This document shows, piece after piece, positions 18,678 to 27,262 of a stretch of DNA of 64,000 nt. The stretch is from assembly GCF_029637605.1 (NCBI RefSeq), contig NZ_CP121261.1:4836001-4900000 (forward strand), given 5' to 3'. The notes beneath the pieces were generated by a model. It saw only the letters and a list, made by a program, of their open reading frames with translations, did not search any database and was not told where the DNA came from. The translations under genes were made by a program, and so were the position numbers. This stretch comes from Achromobacter spanius (GTDB lineage Bacteria > Pseudomonadota > Gammaproteobacteria > Burkholderiales > Burkholderiaceae_B). How positions within the stretch are numbered: the stretch's first letter is position 1; every line of letters starts with the position of its first letter.

Positions 18678-19394
18678 TCAGTCAGCCGCGCCATGCGGCT
18701 GCTGGGCGTCGGTGTAGGCCTTGGCCGCGTTGTGCACATGCTGGCTGGCCAGCAGGGCGGCCAAGTCGCCATTGCCGGCGATCACGGCATTCAAGATCTG
18801 CGAATGTTCATCCCAATTCGCCTTGGCGCGATGCATGTTGCTGGGCGCGAACAAGAGCGCCGTGCGGTCACGCAGCGAGCGCATCAGATCCGTCAGCACC
18901 ACGTTGCCGGCAATGGTGGCCAGCATTTCGTGAAACTGGGAGTTCAGCGCCAGGAACTTGTCCAACTGTTCGCCGCGCGCGGCTTCGGTGCCTTCGCGCA
19001 GGAATTCCTGCAAGCGTTCCACGGTTTTGGCGTCGCGGCGTTGCGCCGCCAGCTTGGCGTTCAGCCCTTCCAGCGTGGCGCGCACTTCCACCATGTCGTA
19101 GGCGATGGCGTCCGACAGTACCGATACCGATGCGCCGCGCCGCGGCTCGATGGTGACCAGCCCTTCGGCGGCCAATGCGCGCAGCGCTTCGCGCACGGGG
19201 ATGCGCGACACGCCCATTTCCTCGGACAAGCGGCCTTCCACCAAGCGGTCACCGGGGGTGAATTCCCCGCTGAGTATGCGTTCGCGCAGCTTGTCCCGGA
19301 TGACGGCGAACAACTGCGGATGCTGCTCGCCGATCTTCAGCGGGGCGGAAGACGGCGTCTCTACGGCTTGCGGGCTGACGGGAGAAGTGGTCAT
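18678..19394 (-). CDS. GntR family regulator with FCD domain
   Basis: A 238-residue regulator. The N-terminal winged helix includes LSGEFTPGDRLVEGRLSEEMGVSRIPVREALRALAAEGLV (core: VSRIPVREALRALAAEG). The C-terminal FCD ligand domain has the metal-binding pattern D/N..H...H expected for FadR-type regulators, including the segments LNSQFHEML and ANWDEHSQIL. I chose ATG 19394; an ATG at 19430 is possible but would place the start in the candidate operator. It is convergent with the oxidase operon and probably controls the surrounding 16.7-25.2 kb block through GTATAC-type sites, including its own. The inducer is unknown. Confidence 0.88.
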   Translation of the reverse strand: MTTSPVSPQAVETPSSAPLKIGEQHPQLFAVIRDKLRERILSGEFTPGDRLVEGRLSEEMGVSRIPVREALRALAAEGLVTIEPRRGASVSVLSDAIAYDMVEVRATLEGLNAKLAAQRRDAKTVERLQEFLREGTEAARGEQLDKFLALNSQFHEMLATIAGNVVLTDLMRSLRDRTALLFAPSNMHRAKANWDEHSQILNAVIAGNGDLAALLASQHVHNAAKAYTDAQQPHGAAD

Positions 19395-19427
19395 GGCGAG
19401 CAGATATGGATTAATGGATACAGTCCG

Positions 19428-19440
19428 CATTGTATTACCG
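19428..19440 (-). promoter_or_regulatory. Candidate autoregulatory GntR site
   Basis: On the minus strand this reads cggtaatacaatg, one base longer than cggtatacaatg upstream of the di-iron oxidase. It sits 34 bases before the chosen gntR start. Confidence 0.45.
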
Positions 19441-19542
19441 GGTGTAGCCGAATGCCGCGAGGGCAAGCGCGCATTGCGGCGCCGGACACCAGGGCTTCCG
19501 GCATCGGGGCGGCCAACGTCGAGGCGGGCGGGGCTGCCAACA

Positions 19543-20283
19543 TCAGGCGCCCCAGAAGGCCTTGGCCAGCACCCCCACGGCGCTTAGTGCGCATACCGCA
19601 AGCAGCACGCTGCGCACGGCATGCGGCGGCAGCCGGTTGCGCAAGCGATTCGAGACCGCAAAGCCCGCCAGCAGAAAAGGCGCCAGGCTAAGCGCCAGCC
19701 CAACGTGGTAACCCGTGTACCGCTTGGCTAGCGCCAGCATGGCCAGAGAGAAAATCGACCCCAGGAACAGCACCACGCCCAGCGTGGCCCGTAGTTGGGG
19801 CGGCGCGGTGTGTTGCAACACGATGGCGATGGGCGGGGCGCCCACCGACGTCATCGTTCCCATGATGCCGGAGGCCACGCCGGCCCCGGACACCCGGCCC
19901 GGCGTGGCGGTAAAGCGCAAGCCTGCCACGCTCAGGGCCACGGCCACGAGGATCACGCCGGCGAACAGCACGCCCAGGGTCTGGGGCGCAAAGCGCGCCA
20001 TCGCGTAGATGGCCAGCAGCGTGCCGACCGCGCGGCCGGCCAGCGCATAAGACACGGAAGACCAGTCGATAAAGGTCCGCTCGCGCAAGGCGGTCAACAG
20101 TGAGATGAAGCCGCCCAGCGTCAGCAAGGGGCCGGGCGCCAGTTGCGGAAAGAACATTGCCGCCACCGGGGCCGCGAACATGGCGAAGCCGATGCCGCCC
20201 ACGCCTTGCGCCACGGCGGCGCCGAACACCACCACGGCCATGGCGGCGTAATGCCAAAAATCGGGGAAAGACAGGGCGGACAT
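19543..20283 (-). CDS. TauE/SafE family permease (sulfite exporter-like)
   Basis: A 246-residue membrane protein with about eight hydrophobic segments. The two family repeats are visible, the N-terminal FGAAVAQGVGGIGFAMFAAP and the C-terminal GIMGTMTSVGAPPIAIVLQH. TauE/SafE proteins are linked to export of sulfite, sulfoacetate or other anions, and many are uncharacterised. It is divergent from the large permease gene at 20509 and shares the regulated intergenic region, so it probably moves a substrate or product of the oxidase pathway. Confidence 0.82.
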   Translation of the reverse strand: MSALSFPDFWHYAAMAVVVFGAAVAQGVGGIGFAMFAAPVAAMFFPQLAPGPLLTLGGFISLLTALRERTFIDWSSVSYALAGRAVGTLLAIYAMARFAPQTLGVLFAGVILVAVALSVAGLRFTATPGRVSGAGVASGIMGTMTSVGAPPIAIVLQHTAPPQLRATLGVVLFLGSIFSLAMLALAKRYTGYHVGLALSLAPFLLAGFAVSNRLRNRLPPHAVRSVLLAVCALSAVGVLAKAFWGA

Positions 20284-20300
20284 GGGCTAAGCCTATTTAT

Positions 20301-20306
20301 GTATAC
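20301..20306 (-). promoter_or_regulatory. GTATAC motif before the TauE/SafE gene
   Basis: The hexamer GTATAC (context tatgtatacgata) is centred about 20 bases upstream of the TauE/SafE start. It resembles the shared GntR site but only the core matches. Confidence 0.35.
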
Positions 20307-20425
20307 GATAGTCAGGCGTGAATTTCGGATGCAGTGAGCCCCGGTACCCAAAGGCAAGGGTAAACCCGTAATTTTCGGGCGAGATTCATGTAATTTTCAG
20401 AATTATCGGTTTCCCTAGGCACTGC

Positions 20426-20458
20426 ATATTTCGATTGGTATGCCTGCAAACGAAATAT
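20426..20458. promoter_or_regulatory. Inverted repeat in the divergent permease region
   Basis: Perfect 8-base arms atatttcg (20426-20433) and cgaaatat (20451-20458) are separated by 17 bases. They lie just before the GTATAC motif at 20460 and 51-83 bases from the permease start. Possibly a second regulator site. Confidence 0.35.
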
Positions 20459-20459
20459 A

Positions 20460-20465
20460 GTATAC
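20460..20465 (+). promoter_or_regulatory. GTATAC motif before the large permease gene
   Basis: Context tagtataccgac, 43 bases before the start codon. Core match to the shared GntR-site motif of this block. Confidence 0.35.
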
Positions 20466-20508
20466 CGACTGTGGCGACCTAACAGCCACGTCACAAGGGG
20501 AATCACGC

Positions 20509-22041
20509 ATGCAAGCGGACGTCGTGCTCACTGCTGCTCACTGGATGTATCTGATCAGCGTGGCCGCCATCATCCTGACGATGATTTTGCGGGCCAATGT
20601 GGTGGTGCCATCGGTAATCGGCACTTTTCTGGTGGTGCTGGCCATCACCGGCAGTCCGATCAGCGCGCTGATCGGCATCTTTTCGGCCAGCTTCGTGGCG
20701 GCCAAGGAATTGTTCAACATTTTCCTGGTCATCACGTTCATGACCGCCCTGCTGAATTCGCTGAAGACCTTGCAGGCGGACGTGCGCATGGTGCAGCCGT
20801 TTCGGCGCGTGATGCGGGGCGGCCATTCGGCATTCATCATCATCGCGCTCTGTACCTATGTGCTGTCTCTGTTCTTCTGGCCCACGCCCGCCGTGCCGCT
20901 GGTATCCGCCATCTTGCTGCCCGCCGCCATCGCGGCCGGCCTGCCGCCCCTGGCGGGCGCCATGGCGATTGCCATTGCCGGCCAAGGCATGGCCCTGTCG
21001 TCCGATTATGTGATTGGCGTGGCGCCCAGCATCAGCGCCAAGGCCGCGGGCGCGGCGGTCAGCGCGGCCGTGGTGGCCGACCGTGCGCTGGTGTTGTCGC
21101 TGATAACCGGCGCCGTGGCGCTGACCGCGGCCTATCTGCTGATCCGCAAGCACATCGTTCCGGCCAACGCGGGGCTGTTGGACGCCTGGCAGGCGCGTGC
21201 CCAGGACGGCAGCCTGGCAAGCATCGAGCAATCTGGCTCATTCGACAAAGCCGAACTTGCGCGCGGCACCATGGGCACCGACCCGGCCTTGCCCAACGGC
21301 GTCACCGTCAGCGATGAAGAACGCCGCCGTGTGCGCTGGTCCAAGACCTTCGCCGTGGTGACGCCGCTGGCCTTCCTGACGGTGATCGGGGTGATGGTGC
21401 TGCCCCGCCTGTTCCCATCGCTGCCCGCCTTGCGCGGCGGTGACGCGGCGGCGCTGGTGGGCGGTGTCGCCTTCGTGGTGATGATGCTGGTGACGCTGGC
21501 CGCCGAAGGCCCGCGCAAGATGCTGGATGTGTGCCCCGAGCACGTGACGGATGGCTTTGTCTTCGCGTTCAAGGCCATGGGATCGGTCCTGCCGATTGCC
21601 GGCTTCTTCTTTATCGGCGCCAACGAGACAGCGGCGCAGATCCTGGGCGTTTCGCAGGCGCAGGCCCCTGGGCTGCTGTTCGAAGTGATCTCGGCCGGTC
21701 AGCACCTGATTCCCGAAAACCACTTCCTGGTCGCGTTCGGCGTCTTGCTGGTGGGGATGATCACCGGCATCGACGGCTCTGGTTTTGCCGGGTTGCCGCT
21801 CACCGGCACCTTGTCGGGCGCGCTGGGTCCGGTGGTGGGCGTGGACGCGGCCACCCTGGCCGCCGTGGGCCAGATGGGGGCGGTGTGGACGGGCGGGGGC
21901 ACGCTGATCGCGTGGTCTTCCCTGATTGCGGTGGCCGGCTTCGCCCGCGTGAACGTCCTGTCGCTGGTGCGGGCGCTATTGCTGCCGGTACTGCTGGCGC
22001 TGTCCGTGTCCACCATTTGCGCGGTGCTGATCTGGGGTTGA
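20509..22041 (+). CDS. Ion-transporter-superfamily permease (substrate unknown)
   Basis: A 510-residue membrane protein with about 11-12 hydrophobic segments in two halves, and a long hydrophilic central loop (about residues 220-280) rich in charged residues. Its overall look is that of the ion-transporter superfamily (NhaD, CitM and gluconate-type permeases), including a re-entrant-like GIDGSGFAGLPLTGTLSG and GQGMALSSDYVIGVAPS. ATG at 20509 follows AAGGGGAA. Position in a catabolic block suggests uptake of an organic anion, but this is inference. A strong terminator follows. Confidence 0.75.
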   Translation: MQADVVLTAAHWMYLISVAAIILTMILRANVVVPSVIGTFLVVLAITGSPISALIGIFSASFVAAKELFNIFLVITFMTALLNSLKTLQADVRMVQPFRRVMRGGHSAFIIIALCTYVLSLFFWPTPAVPLVSAILLPAAIAAGLPPLAGAMAIAIAGQGMALSSDYVIGVAPSISAKAAGAAVSAAVVADRALVLSLITGAVALTAAYLLIRKHIVPANAGLLDAWQARAQDGSLASIEQSGSFDKAELARGTMGTDPALPNGVTVSDEERRRVRWSKTFAVVTPLAFLTVIGVMVLPRLFPSLPALRGGDAAALVGGVAFVVMMLVTLAAEGPRKMLDVCPEHVTDGFVFAFKAMGSVLPIAGFFFIGANETAAQILGVSQAQAPGLLFEVISAGQHLIPENHFLVAFGVLLVGMITGIDGSGFAGLPLTGTLSGALGPVVGVDAATLAAVGQMGAVWTGGGTLIAWSSLIAVAGFARVNVLSLVRALLLPVLLALSVSTICAVLIWG

Positions 22042-22063
22042 GCTTCGGATAGTGCCAATCAAA

Positions 22064-22086
22064 GAGGGGCCTGCGGGCCCCTTTTT
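22064..22086 (+). terminator. Rho-independent terminator after the permease gene
   Basis: Arms ggggcc and ggcccc flank a four-base loop and are followed by five T residues, 22 bases after the stop. It separates the permease from the aldehyde dehydrogenase unit, which therefore needs its own promoter. Confidence 0.88.
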
Positions 22087-22132
22087 CACAAGCCTGCCTG
22101 GGGTTTCCACGTATCGTTCTTCAAAGATTAAA

Positions 22133-22147
22133 GTATACAATGTTCAT
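22133..22147 (+). promoter_or_regulatory. Candidate GntR operator in front of the aldehyde dehydrogenase gene
   Basis: gtatacaatgttcat, identical over 15 bases to the site upstream of the di-iron oxidase gene at 16763-16777. It lies 58 bases before the preferred GTG start. Confidence 0.6.
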
Positions 22148-22205
22148 AAATTACCTCAGACGCCCCATCTCGGGCCAAGCCCGCACCGACAAAGGAAGCG
22201 CTCCC

Positions 22206-23666
22206 GTGGACGATCTTTCGCAGCAAACCTTCATGAACCATATCGGCGGCGCCTGGGAGCCCAGCGCCACCGGCCGCACGGCCCCCAACATCAACCCCGC
22301 CGACACCAGCGACATCGTGGGTAACTTCCCGGTATCGGACGCCGACGACGCGCGGCGCGCGGTGCAGGCGGCTGACGCGGCCTTTGCCGCCTGGCGCGAC
22401 ACGCCGATCTCGAAGCGGGCGGCCATTCTGTTTCGCGCGGCGCAATACCTGGAAGACCACGCCGACCAATTCGCCCGCGAACTGACGCGCGAAGAGGGCA
22501 AGGGCCTGAACCTGGCCAAGGACGAAGTCATGCGCTCGGCGCAGACGATCCGTTTCTATGCCGTCGAAGGGCAGAGCTTTACCGGCGAAACCTTCGTCAA
22601 TGATGATCCGGACATGGTGGTCTACAGCCAGCGCGAGCCGCTGGGCGTGGCGGCCGTGATATCGCCCTGGAACTTCCCCATTTCCATCCCGGCCCGCAAG
22701 ATCGCGCCCGCGCTCATCGCCGGCAACACGGTGGTGTTCAAGCCGTCGTCGGACGCGCCGTTATCGGGCTACCGCCTGACCGAAGCCTTTGTGCAGGCCG
22801 GCTTGCCCGCGGGCGTGCTGAACCTGGTTGTCGGCCCGGCGGCGGCGGTGGGCGCCGCCATCACCGGCGCCCCGGCGGTGCGCGCCATCTCGTTTACCGG
22901 GTCCACCGCAGCGGGTGAACAGATCCACCGCAGCGCCGGCCTGACGACGCGCACGCAGATGGAACTGGGCGGCAAGAACCCGCTGATCGTGCTGGCCGAC
23001 GCCGACCTGGACCGCGCCGTGGACCTGGCGGTCAAGGGCGGCTTTTCGCTGAGCGGCCAGGCCTGCACGGGGACCAGCCGCGTACTGGTGGACGCCAAGG
23101 TGCGCCAGGCGTTCACCGAAAAACTGGTCGCGCGCGTCAAGGCGCTGACCATCGGCAATGGCCTGGAAGGCAACTTCGATCTGGGGCCGCTGGCCACCCG
23201 CAAGCAGTTGGACAATGTGCTGAGCTACGTGGCGATCGGCAAGGAAGAGGCCACGCACCTGTGTGGCGGCGAGCAACTGACCGGCCCGGGCTTTGACGGC
23301 GGTTACTACGTCACGCCCGCGCTCTTCACCGACGTGACCCAGCAGATGCGTATCGCGCGCGAAGAGATCTTCGGGCCGGTGATCGCGCTGATTGAAGTCG
23401 ATGGCTACGACGACGCCATCGCCAAGGCCAATGACACGGAATACGGCCTGTCCGCCGCCATCGCCACCACCGACGCGCGTTACGCACACCGCTTCGCGCG
23501 CGACATCCAGGCGGGCACGGTGAAGATCAACCGCACCACCACCGGCAACCTGATCAACGCGCCGTTTGGCGGCCTGAAGCATTCCAGCACGTCCACGTTC
23601 CGGGAATCCGGCCGGGTGGGCCTGGAGTTCTACACGCAGATCAAAACCATCTACCGCGCGGGCTGA
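22206..23666 (+). CDS. NAD(P)+-dependent aldehyde dehydrogenase
   Basis: A 486-residue member of the aldehyde dehydrogenase superfamily, oxidising an aldehyde to an acid. Visible are the cofactor segment SPWNFPISIPARKIAPAL, the Gly-rich FTGSTAAGEQI, the general-base glutamate in MELGGKN and the nucleophilic cysteine in LSGQACTGTS. It resembles semialdehyde dehydrogenases of the succinate- or 2-oxoglutarate-semialdehyde type, but the substrate is not certain. I chose GTG 22206 with AAAGGA upstream; an ATG at 22140 lies inside the operator copy. Starts an operon with the GlcG-like and reductase genes. Confidence 0.9.
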   Translation: MDDLSQQTFMNHIGGAWEPSATGRTAPNINPADTSDIVGNFPVSDADDARRAVQAADAAFAAWRDTPISKRAAILFRAAQYLEDHADQFARELTREEGKGLNLAKDEVMRSAQTIRFYAVEGQSFTGETFVNDDPDMVVYSQREPLGVAAVISPWNFPISIPARKIAPALIAGNTVVFKPSSDAPLSGYRLTEAFVQAGLPAGVLNLVVGPAAAVGAAITGAPAVRAISFTGSTAAGEQIHRSAGLTTRTQMELGGKNPLIVLADADLDRAVDLAVKGGFSLSGQACTGTSRVLVDAKVRQAFTEKLVARVKALTIGNGLEGNFDLGPLATRKQLDNVLSYVAIGKEEATHLCGGEQLTGPGFDGGYYVTPALFTDVTQQMRIAREEIFGPVIALIEVDGYDDAIAKANDTEYGLSAAIATTDARYAHRFARDIQAGTVKINRTTTGNLINAPFGGLKHSSTSTFRESGRVGLEFYTQIKTIYRAG

Positions 23667-23700
23667 ACGCGCGCCATCAATCACTGAAGAGGCTACGAAT

Positions 23701-24180
23701 ATGAAGCAGATCTACCGCCTGGAACTGGAAGAAGCGCGCGTGATGGTGCGTGCCGCCATGGCCAAGTCCGAAGCCATCGGCGTGCTGGAATCCATTTGCA
23801 TCGTGGACGACGGCGGCTACCCCATCGCCTTGGAACGCATGGACGGTGCGCGCATCACCGGCCCGCAGATCGCCTGGAACAAGGCCTTTACCGCCGCCGG
23901 CCACAAGCGCTCGACGCACTTGTTCAACACGCCGCCCAATGGCCCCGCGCTGCCCGGCAACGAAGCCTTCGGCATCCAATGGAGCTTTGACGGCAAGTTC
24001 GCCGTGTTCGTGGGCGGCTTTCCCATCGTGGTGAACGACGAGGTGATCGGCGGCGTGGGCTTGAGCGGCGGCAACGGCGAACAGGACACGCAGGCGGGTC
24101 TGGCCGCGTTGGCGGCCTTGGCCGAACTGCTGGAGCCGCGCGGCATGAAAGTGCTGGTGCAGGCCGACATCAAGAAATAA
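23701..24180 (+). CDS. GlcG/HbpS family protein
   Basis: A 159-residue protein of the GlcG/HbpS (PduO C-terminal-like) family. The signature is visible as VDDGGYPIALERMDGARI, followed by KAFTAAGHKRST and VVNDEVIGGVGLSGGNGEQD. Family members bind heme, cobalamin-related or small organic ligands, or accompany glycolate and other oxidation pathways; most are uncharacterised. No signal peptide, so cytoplasmic. It lies 34 bases after the aldehyde dehydrogenase and 12 bases before the reductase in one operon. Its role in the pathway is unknown. Confidence 0.85.
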   Translation: MKQIYRLELEEARVMVRAAMAKSEAIGVLESICIVDDGGYPIALERMDGARITGPQIAWNKAFTAAGHKRSTHLFNTPPNGPALPGNEAFGIQWSFDGKFAVFVGGFPIVVNDEVIGGVGLSGGNGEQDTQAGLAALAALAELLEPRGMKVLVQADIKK

Positions 24181-24192
24181 GCGAGGCCCGTC

Positions 24193-25203
24193 ATGGCATA
24201 CCGCGTGCATATCCTGCAGACCGGCGCAGCCTTCGTTGCCGGCGCCGACGAATCGCTGTTGGAAGCCGCCGAACGCGCGGCGGTGAAGCTGCCGCACGAA
24301 TGTACCTTTGGCGGCTGCGGCACCTGCCGCATCAAGCTGGAATCCGGCGCGGTGCGCTATGACGAATTCCCGATGGCGTTGACGCCGGAAGAAGCCGCCG
24401 AAGGCTACGCGCTGGCTTGCCAGGCGCGCGCCGAAAGCGATCTTTGCATCAGCGTGCCCAGCAGCCGCCAGGTGTTTCCCGAGCCGCGCCAGCTTGCCGC
24501 CACCGTGCACCGCATCGACGCCTATACGGACGACATCATCCACCTGACGCTGGCGCTGCCTGATGGCGGGCTGGACTATGTGCCGGGCCAGTACATGAAC
24601 GTGCTGCTGCCGGATGGCGAAACGCGCAGTTTTTCCATGGCATCGGTGCCCTCGGATGGGCTGGTCGATTTTCACGTGCGCCGGATTCCCGGTGGCCGTT
24701 ACACCGACCTATGGCTGGGGCAAGCGCAACCCGGCGCGGCCTTGACGATCGAAGCGCCGTTGGGGGTGTTCAGCTATCACGAGGAAGATTGGCGCCCGCT
24801 CATCATGGTGGCCACGGGCACCGGCATCGCACCCATCAAGGCCATTCTGGAATCCTTGCTGGACAAGGAAGACTGCCCGCCCGTGACCCTGTATTGGGGC
24901 ATGCGCACGCAGGCTGACCTGTATCTGCAAGATGAAATCGCGGGCTGGGCGGGACGCTTGTACGAATTCAATTTCGTGCCCGTGCTGTCGCGCGCGGACG
25001 CAAGCTGGCAAGGCCGTCGCGGCCATGTGCAGGACGCCGTGGCGCAAGATCACGACGACCTGTCCGAACACGCGATCTACCTGTGCGGCGCGCCCGCCAT
25101 GATTCAAGACGCCAAGCACATGCTGGCCGGACGCGGCGCCAGCCTGGACTACATATACGCCGACAGCTTCACCTTCCAGCACGCGCTGGAGCCGGCGGGC
25201 TGA
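24193..25203 (+). CDS. Ferredoxin-NAD(P)H reductase with N-terminal [2Fe-2S] domain
   Basis: A 336-residue oxygenase reductase of the phenol hydroxylase/benzoate dioxygenase reductase type. The N-terminal plant-type ferredoxin has Cys37-x4-Cys42-x2-Cys45 and Cys76. The FAD domain has RSFSMAS, which binds the flavin, and the C-terminal NAD(P)-binding domain has GTGIAPIKA and CGAPAMI. It would pass electrons from NAD(P)H through FAD and [2Fe-2S] to the separate ferredoxins and the di-iron oxidase. Last gene of the operon, convergent with the stress protein gene. Confidence 0.9.
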   Translation: MAYRVHILQTGAAFVAGADESLLEAAERAAVKLPHECTFGGCGTCRIKLESGAVRYDEFPMALTPEEAAEGYALACQARAESDLCISVPSSRQVFPEPRQLAATVHRIDAYTDDIIHLTLALPDGGLDYVPGQYMNVLLPDGETRSFSMASVPSDGLVDFHVRRIPGGRYTDLWLGQAQPGAALTIEAPLGVFSYHEEDWRPLIMVATGTGIAPIKAILESLLDKEDCPPVTLYWGMRTQADLYLQDEIAGWAGRLYEFNFVPVLSRADASWQGRRGHVQDAVAQDHDDLSEHAIYLCGAPAMIQDAKHMLAGRGASLDYIYADSFTFQHALEPAG

Positions 25204-25228
25204 CGGCAAAGACGTCCGGCCTGGCGCC

Positions 25229-25666
25229 CTAGCGGAACACCAGCACCGGCAGCCGCGTCTTGGCCAGCACGCGCTGCGTTTCGCTACCCAGCAGAAAGCC
25301 CGTCATCCCGTGGCGCCCGTGCGACCCCATGATGATCAGGTCGCAACCCTGGCCCTTCGCGGTTTCCACAATGGCCTCGTGCGGATGGTCGTTGATCAGC
25401 ACGACGCAATTGCACGGCACCAGCGCGTGGCGGGCTTCGATTTCAAGACCGTTCAGGTAGTTTTCCGCGTTCTTGCGCGTCTGGTCGGTGTGATGCGTTT
25501 GCGTGGTGCCCAGCATTTCGGCCTGGTGAACCAGCAGATGGTCCTCCGGAATGGCGCGGATGAGCGTGATGGTTGCGCCCATTTCCTTGGCGAAAACGAG
25601 CGCGCGCTTGAATGCCGATTCGGACAGCAGTGAGCCATCCACGGCGATGAGCAAGTGCCTGTACAT
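25229..25666 (-). CDS. Universal stress protein UspA family
   Basis: A 145-residue single-domain UspA-like protein. The ATP-binding signature G-x2-G-x9-G-S/T is present as GSHGRHGMTGFLLGSETQ, so it is of the nucleotide-binding class. Begins MYRHLLIAVDGSLLSESAF, typical of family members. It lies alone, convergent with the reductase gene. The physiological trigger is unknown. Confidence 0.9.
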   Translation of the reverse strand: MYRHLLIAVDGSLLSESAFKRALVFAKEMGATITLIRAIPEDHLLVHQAEMLGTTQTHHTDQTRKNAENYLNGLEIEARHALVPCNCVVLINDHPHEAIVETAKGQGCDLIIMGSHGRHGMTGFLLGSETQRVLAKTRLPVLVFR

Positions 25667-25872
25667 GTTGCCTCTCCTTTAGGAAAAGGAATGTCGAGCA
25701 ACGGCGAAATCAGTATAGGCCCGGCCCTGCCGGCAATCCAGTCCCGCAGAAGGACGAGGCGCGCGGCGCCAGGGCTTCCCATGCCCTGGTGATAGGCATA
25801 TATTGTCAGCGCGTCATCCGGCAGTTCCCTCGTGGCTTTCAGCTTCATGCGTTGCAACACGGAGAACGGTTC

Positions 25873-27258
25873 ATGCGTCGACTGCAAGCGTGGTTAATTT
25901 CTTGTTTGTGTCTGGGGCTGGCGGTCTGCATGCCCGCGGCGGCGCAAACCAAGCTGGACAACGGGCAATTGGATCAGTTGATGGCGCCGGTGGCGCTGTA
26001 CCCCGATTCATTGCTGTCGCAGATCCTCATGGGGGCTACCTACCCCGACGACGTCGCGGCCGCCGCCAAATGGTCGGCGGCGCATACCTCGGAATCAGGT
26101 GACCAGGCGGTCAAGGCGGTCGAAGGCGAGGCCTGGGATCCCAGCGTGAAATCATTGGTGGCGTTCCCGTCGGTCATGGACATGATGGGCCGCCAACCTG
26201 ACTGGGTGAAGTCCGTGGGCGATGCCTTCCTGGCGCAGCCGGATGCCGTGATGGATTCGGTCCAGCGCTTGCGCACGCAGGCGCAAAAGGCCGGCAACCT
26301 GAAAAGCACGCCGCAGCAGACGGTCACCACCAACACCACCAACGAGAAGACGGTGGTCGTGATCGAGCCGGCTGATCCGCAGGTGGTCTACGTGCCCAGT
26401 TACAACCCCACCGTGGTCTACGGGGCGTGGGCTTACCCGTCCTACCCGCCTTACTACTATCCGCCGCCGCCTGGGTCCGTCTTTGGGACCGCGCTGGTGT
26501 CCGGCATCGGTTTCGGCTTGGGCGTGGCGGCGGTGAATTCGATGTGGGGCGGGTTTGACTGGGGACACAACGACGTCGACATCGACGTCAACCGCTACAA
26601 CAACGTCAACGTCAACCAGCGGATCAACAACGCCAACAACAATAATGTGTCCTGGAAGCACAACCCGCAGAACCGTGGCAACACGCCTTATGCGGACCAG
26701 GCCAACCGCCAGCGCTTTGATAGCCAGCGGCAACAGGGCCTGCAGAACCGGCAGGCGGGTCAGCGGCCGGGGCAAGGTCAGGGCGGACGCGTGGCTGGCG
26801 CCGCACCTGCGCCGAACTCCCGCGACGCCGCGCGTGATCGCGCTGCGCAGTCGTTCCAGGGACGCACCGGGGAGCCCATTGCGGGCCATGCGCAACCCGG
26901 CGCAGGGCGCGGCCAGGGCGCCGGCACCGCAGGGCGAAATGGCCAAGGCGCGGCAGGACGGTCAGACGGCCAGGGGGCTCGCAGCACACAGGCCGGCACC
27001 CATAGCCCGCGCTCTTCAAGTGTGTCCACGCAGAACCACCAGGCCGCGGCCCAGCGCCAGCGCGCGGATGAAAGCGCTGCCCGTGATCGGGCCCGGGCGG
27101 CCAACAGCAACAACGCACTGCGCGATTCCGGCAACGGCGACCGCATGCGCCAGCAAAGCCACCGAAGCGACATGAGCCGGGGCGGGGGTGGAGGCGGCGT
27201 CCATCGCGGCGGCGGCGGGCACGCGGGTGGCGGCGGCCATTTCGGCGGTCGGAGGTAG
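25873..27258 (+). CDS. DUF3300 family exported protein with Gly/Gln/Arg-rich tail
   Basis: A 461-residue exported protein. A signal peptide (residues 1 to about 24, ending MPAAAQT) precedes the DUF3300 domain, which starts LDQLMAPVALYPDSLLSQIL. A proline/tyrosine-rich segment (PSYPPYYYPPPPGS) follows, then Asn-rich repeats and a long low-complexity tail rich in Gly, Gln and Arg ending GGGGHFGGRR. Family function is unknown. ATG at 25873 has ggagaacggttc upstream. It is directly followed, four bases after its stop, by a DUF2950 gene; the pair recurs in many proteobacteria. Confidence 0.85.
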   Translation: MRRLQAWLISCLCLGLAVCMPAAAQTKLDNGQLDQLMAPVALYPDSLLSQILMGATYPDDVAAAAKWSAAHTSESGDQAVKAVEGEAWDPSVKSLVAFPSVMDMMGRQPDWVKSVGDAFLAQPDAVMDSVQRLRTQAQKAGNLKSTPQQTVTTNTTNEKTVVVIEPADPQVVYVPSYNPTVVYGAWAYPSYPPYYYPPPPGSVFGTALVSGIGFGLGVAAVNSMWGGFDWGHNDVDIDVNRYNNVNVNQRINNANNNNVSWKHNPQNRGNTPYADQANRQRFDSQRQQGLQNRQAGQRPGQGQGGRVAGAAPAPNSRDAARDRAAQSFQGRTGEPIAGHAQPGAGRGQGAGTAGRNGQGAAGRSDGQGARSTQAGTHSPRSSSVSTQNHQAAAQRQRADESAARDRARAANSNNALRDSGNGDRMRQQSHRSDMSRGGGGGGVHRGGGGHAGGGGHFGGRR

Positions 27259-27262
27259 CACC

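Noticed and set aside
25789..25872. Longer N terminus of the DUF3300 protein
   Set aside because: It would precede the clear signal peptide starting at 25873 and disrupt it, and the ATG at 25873 has a suitable upstream site.
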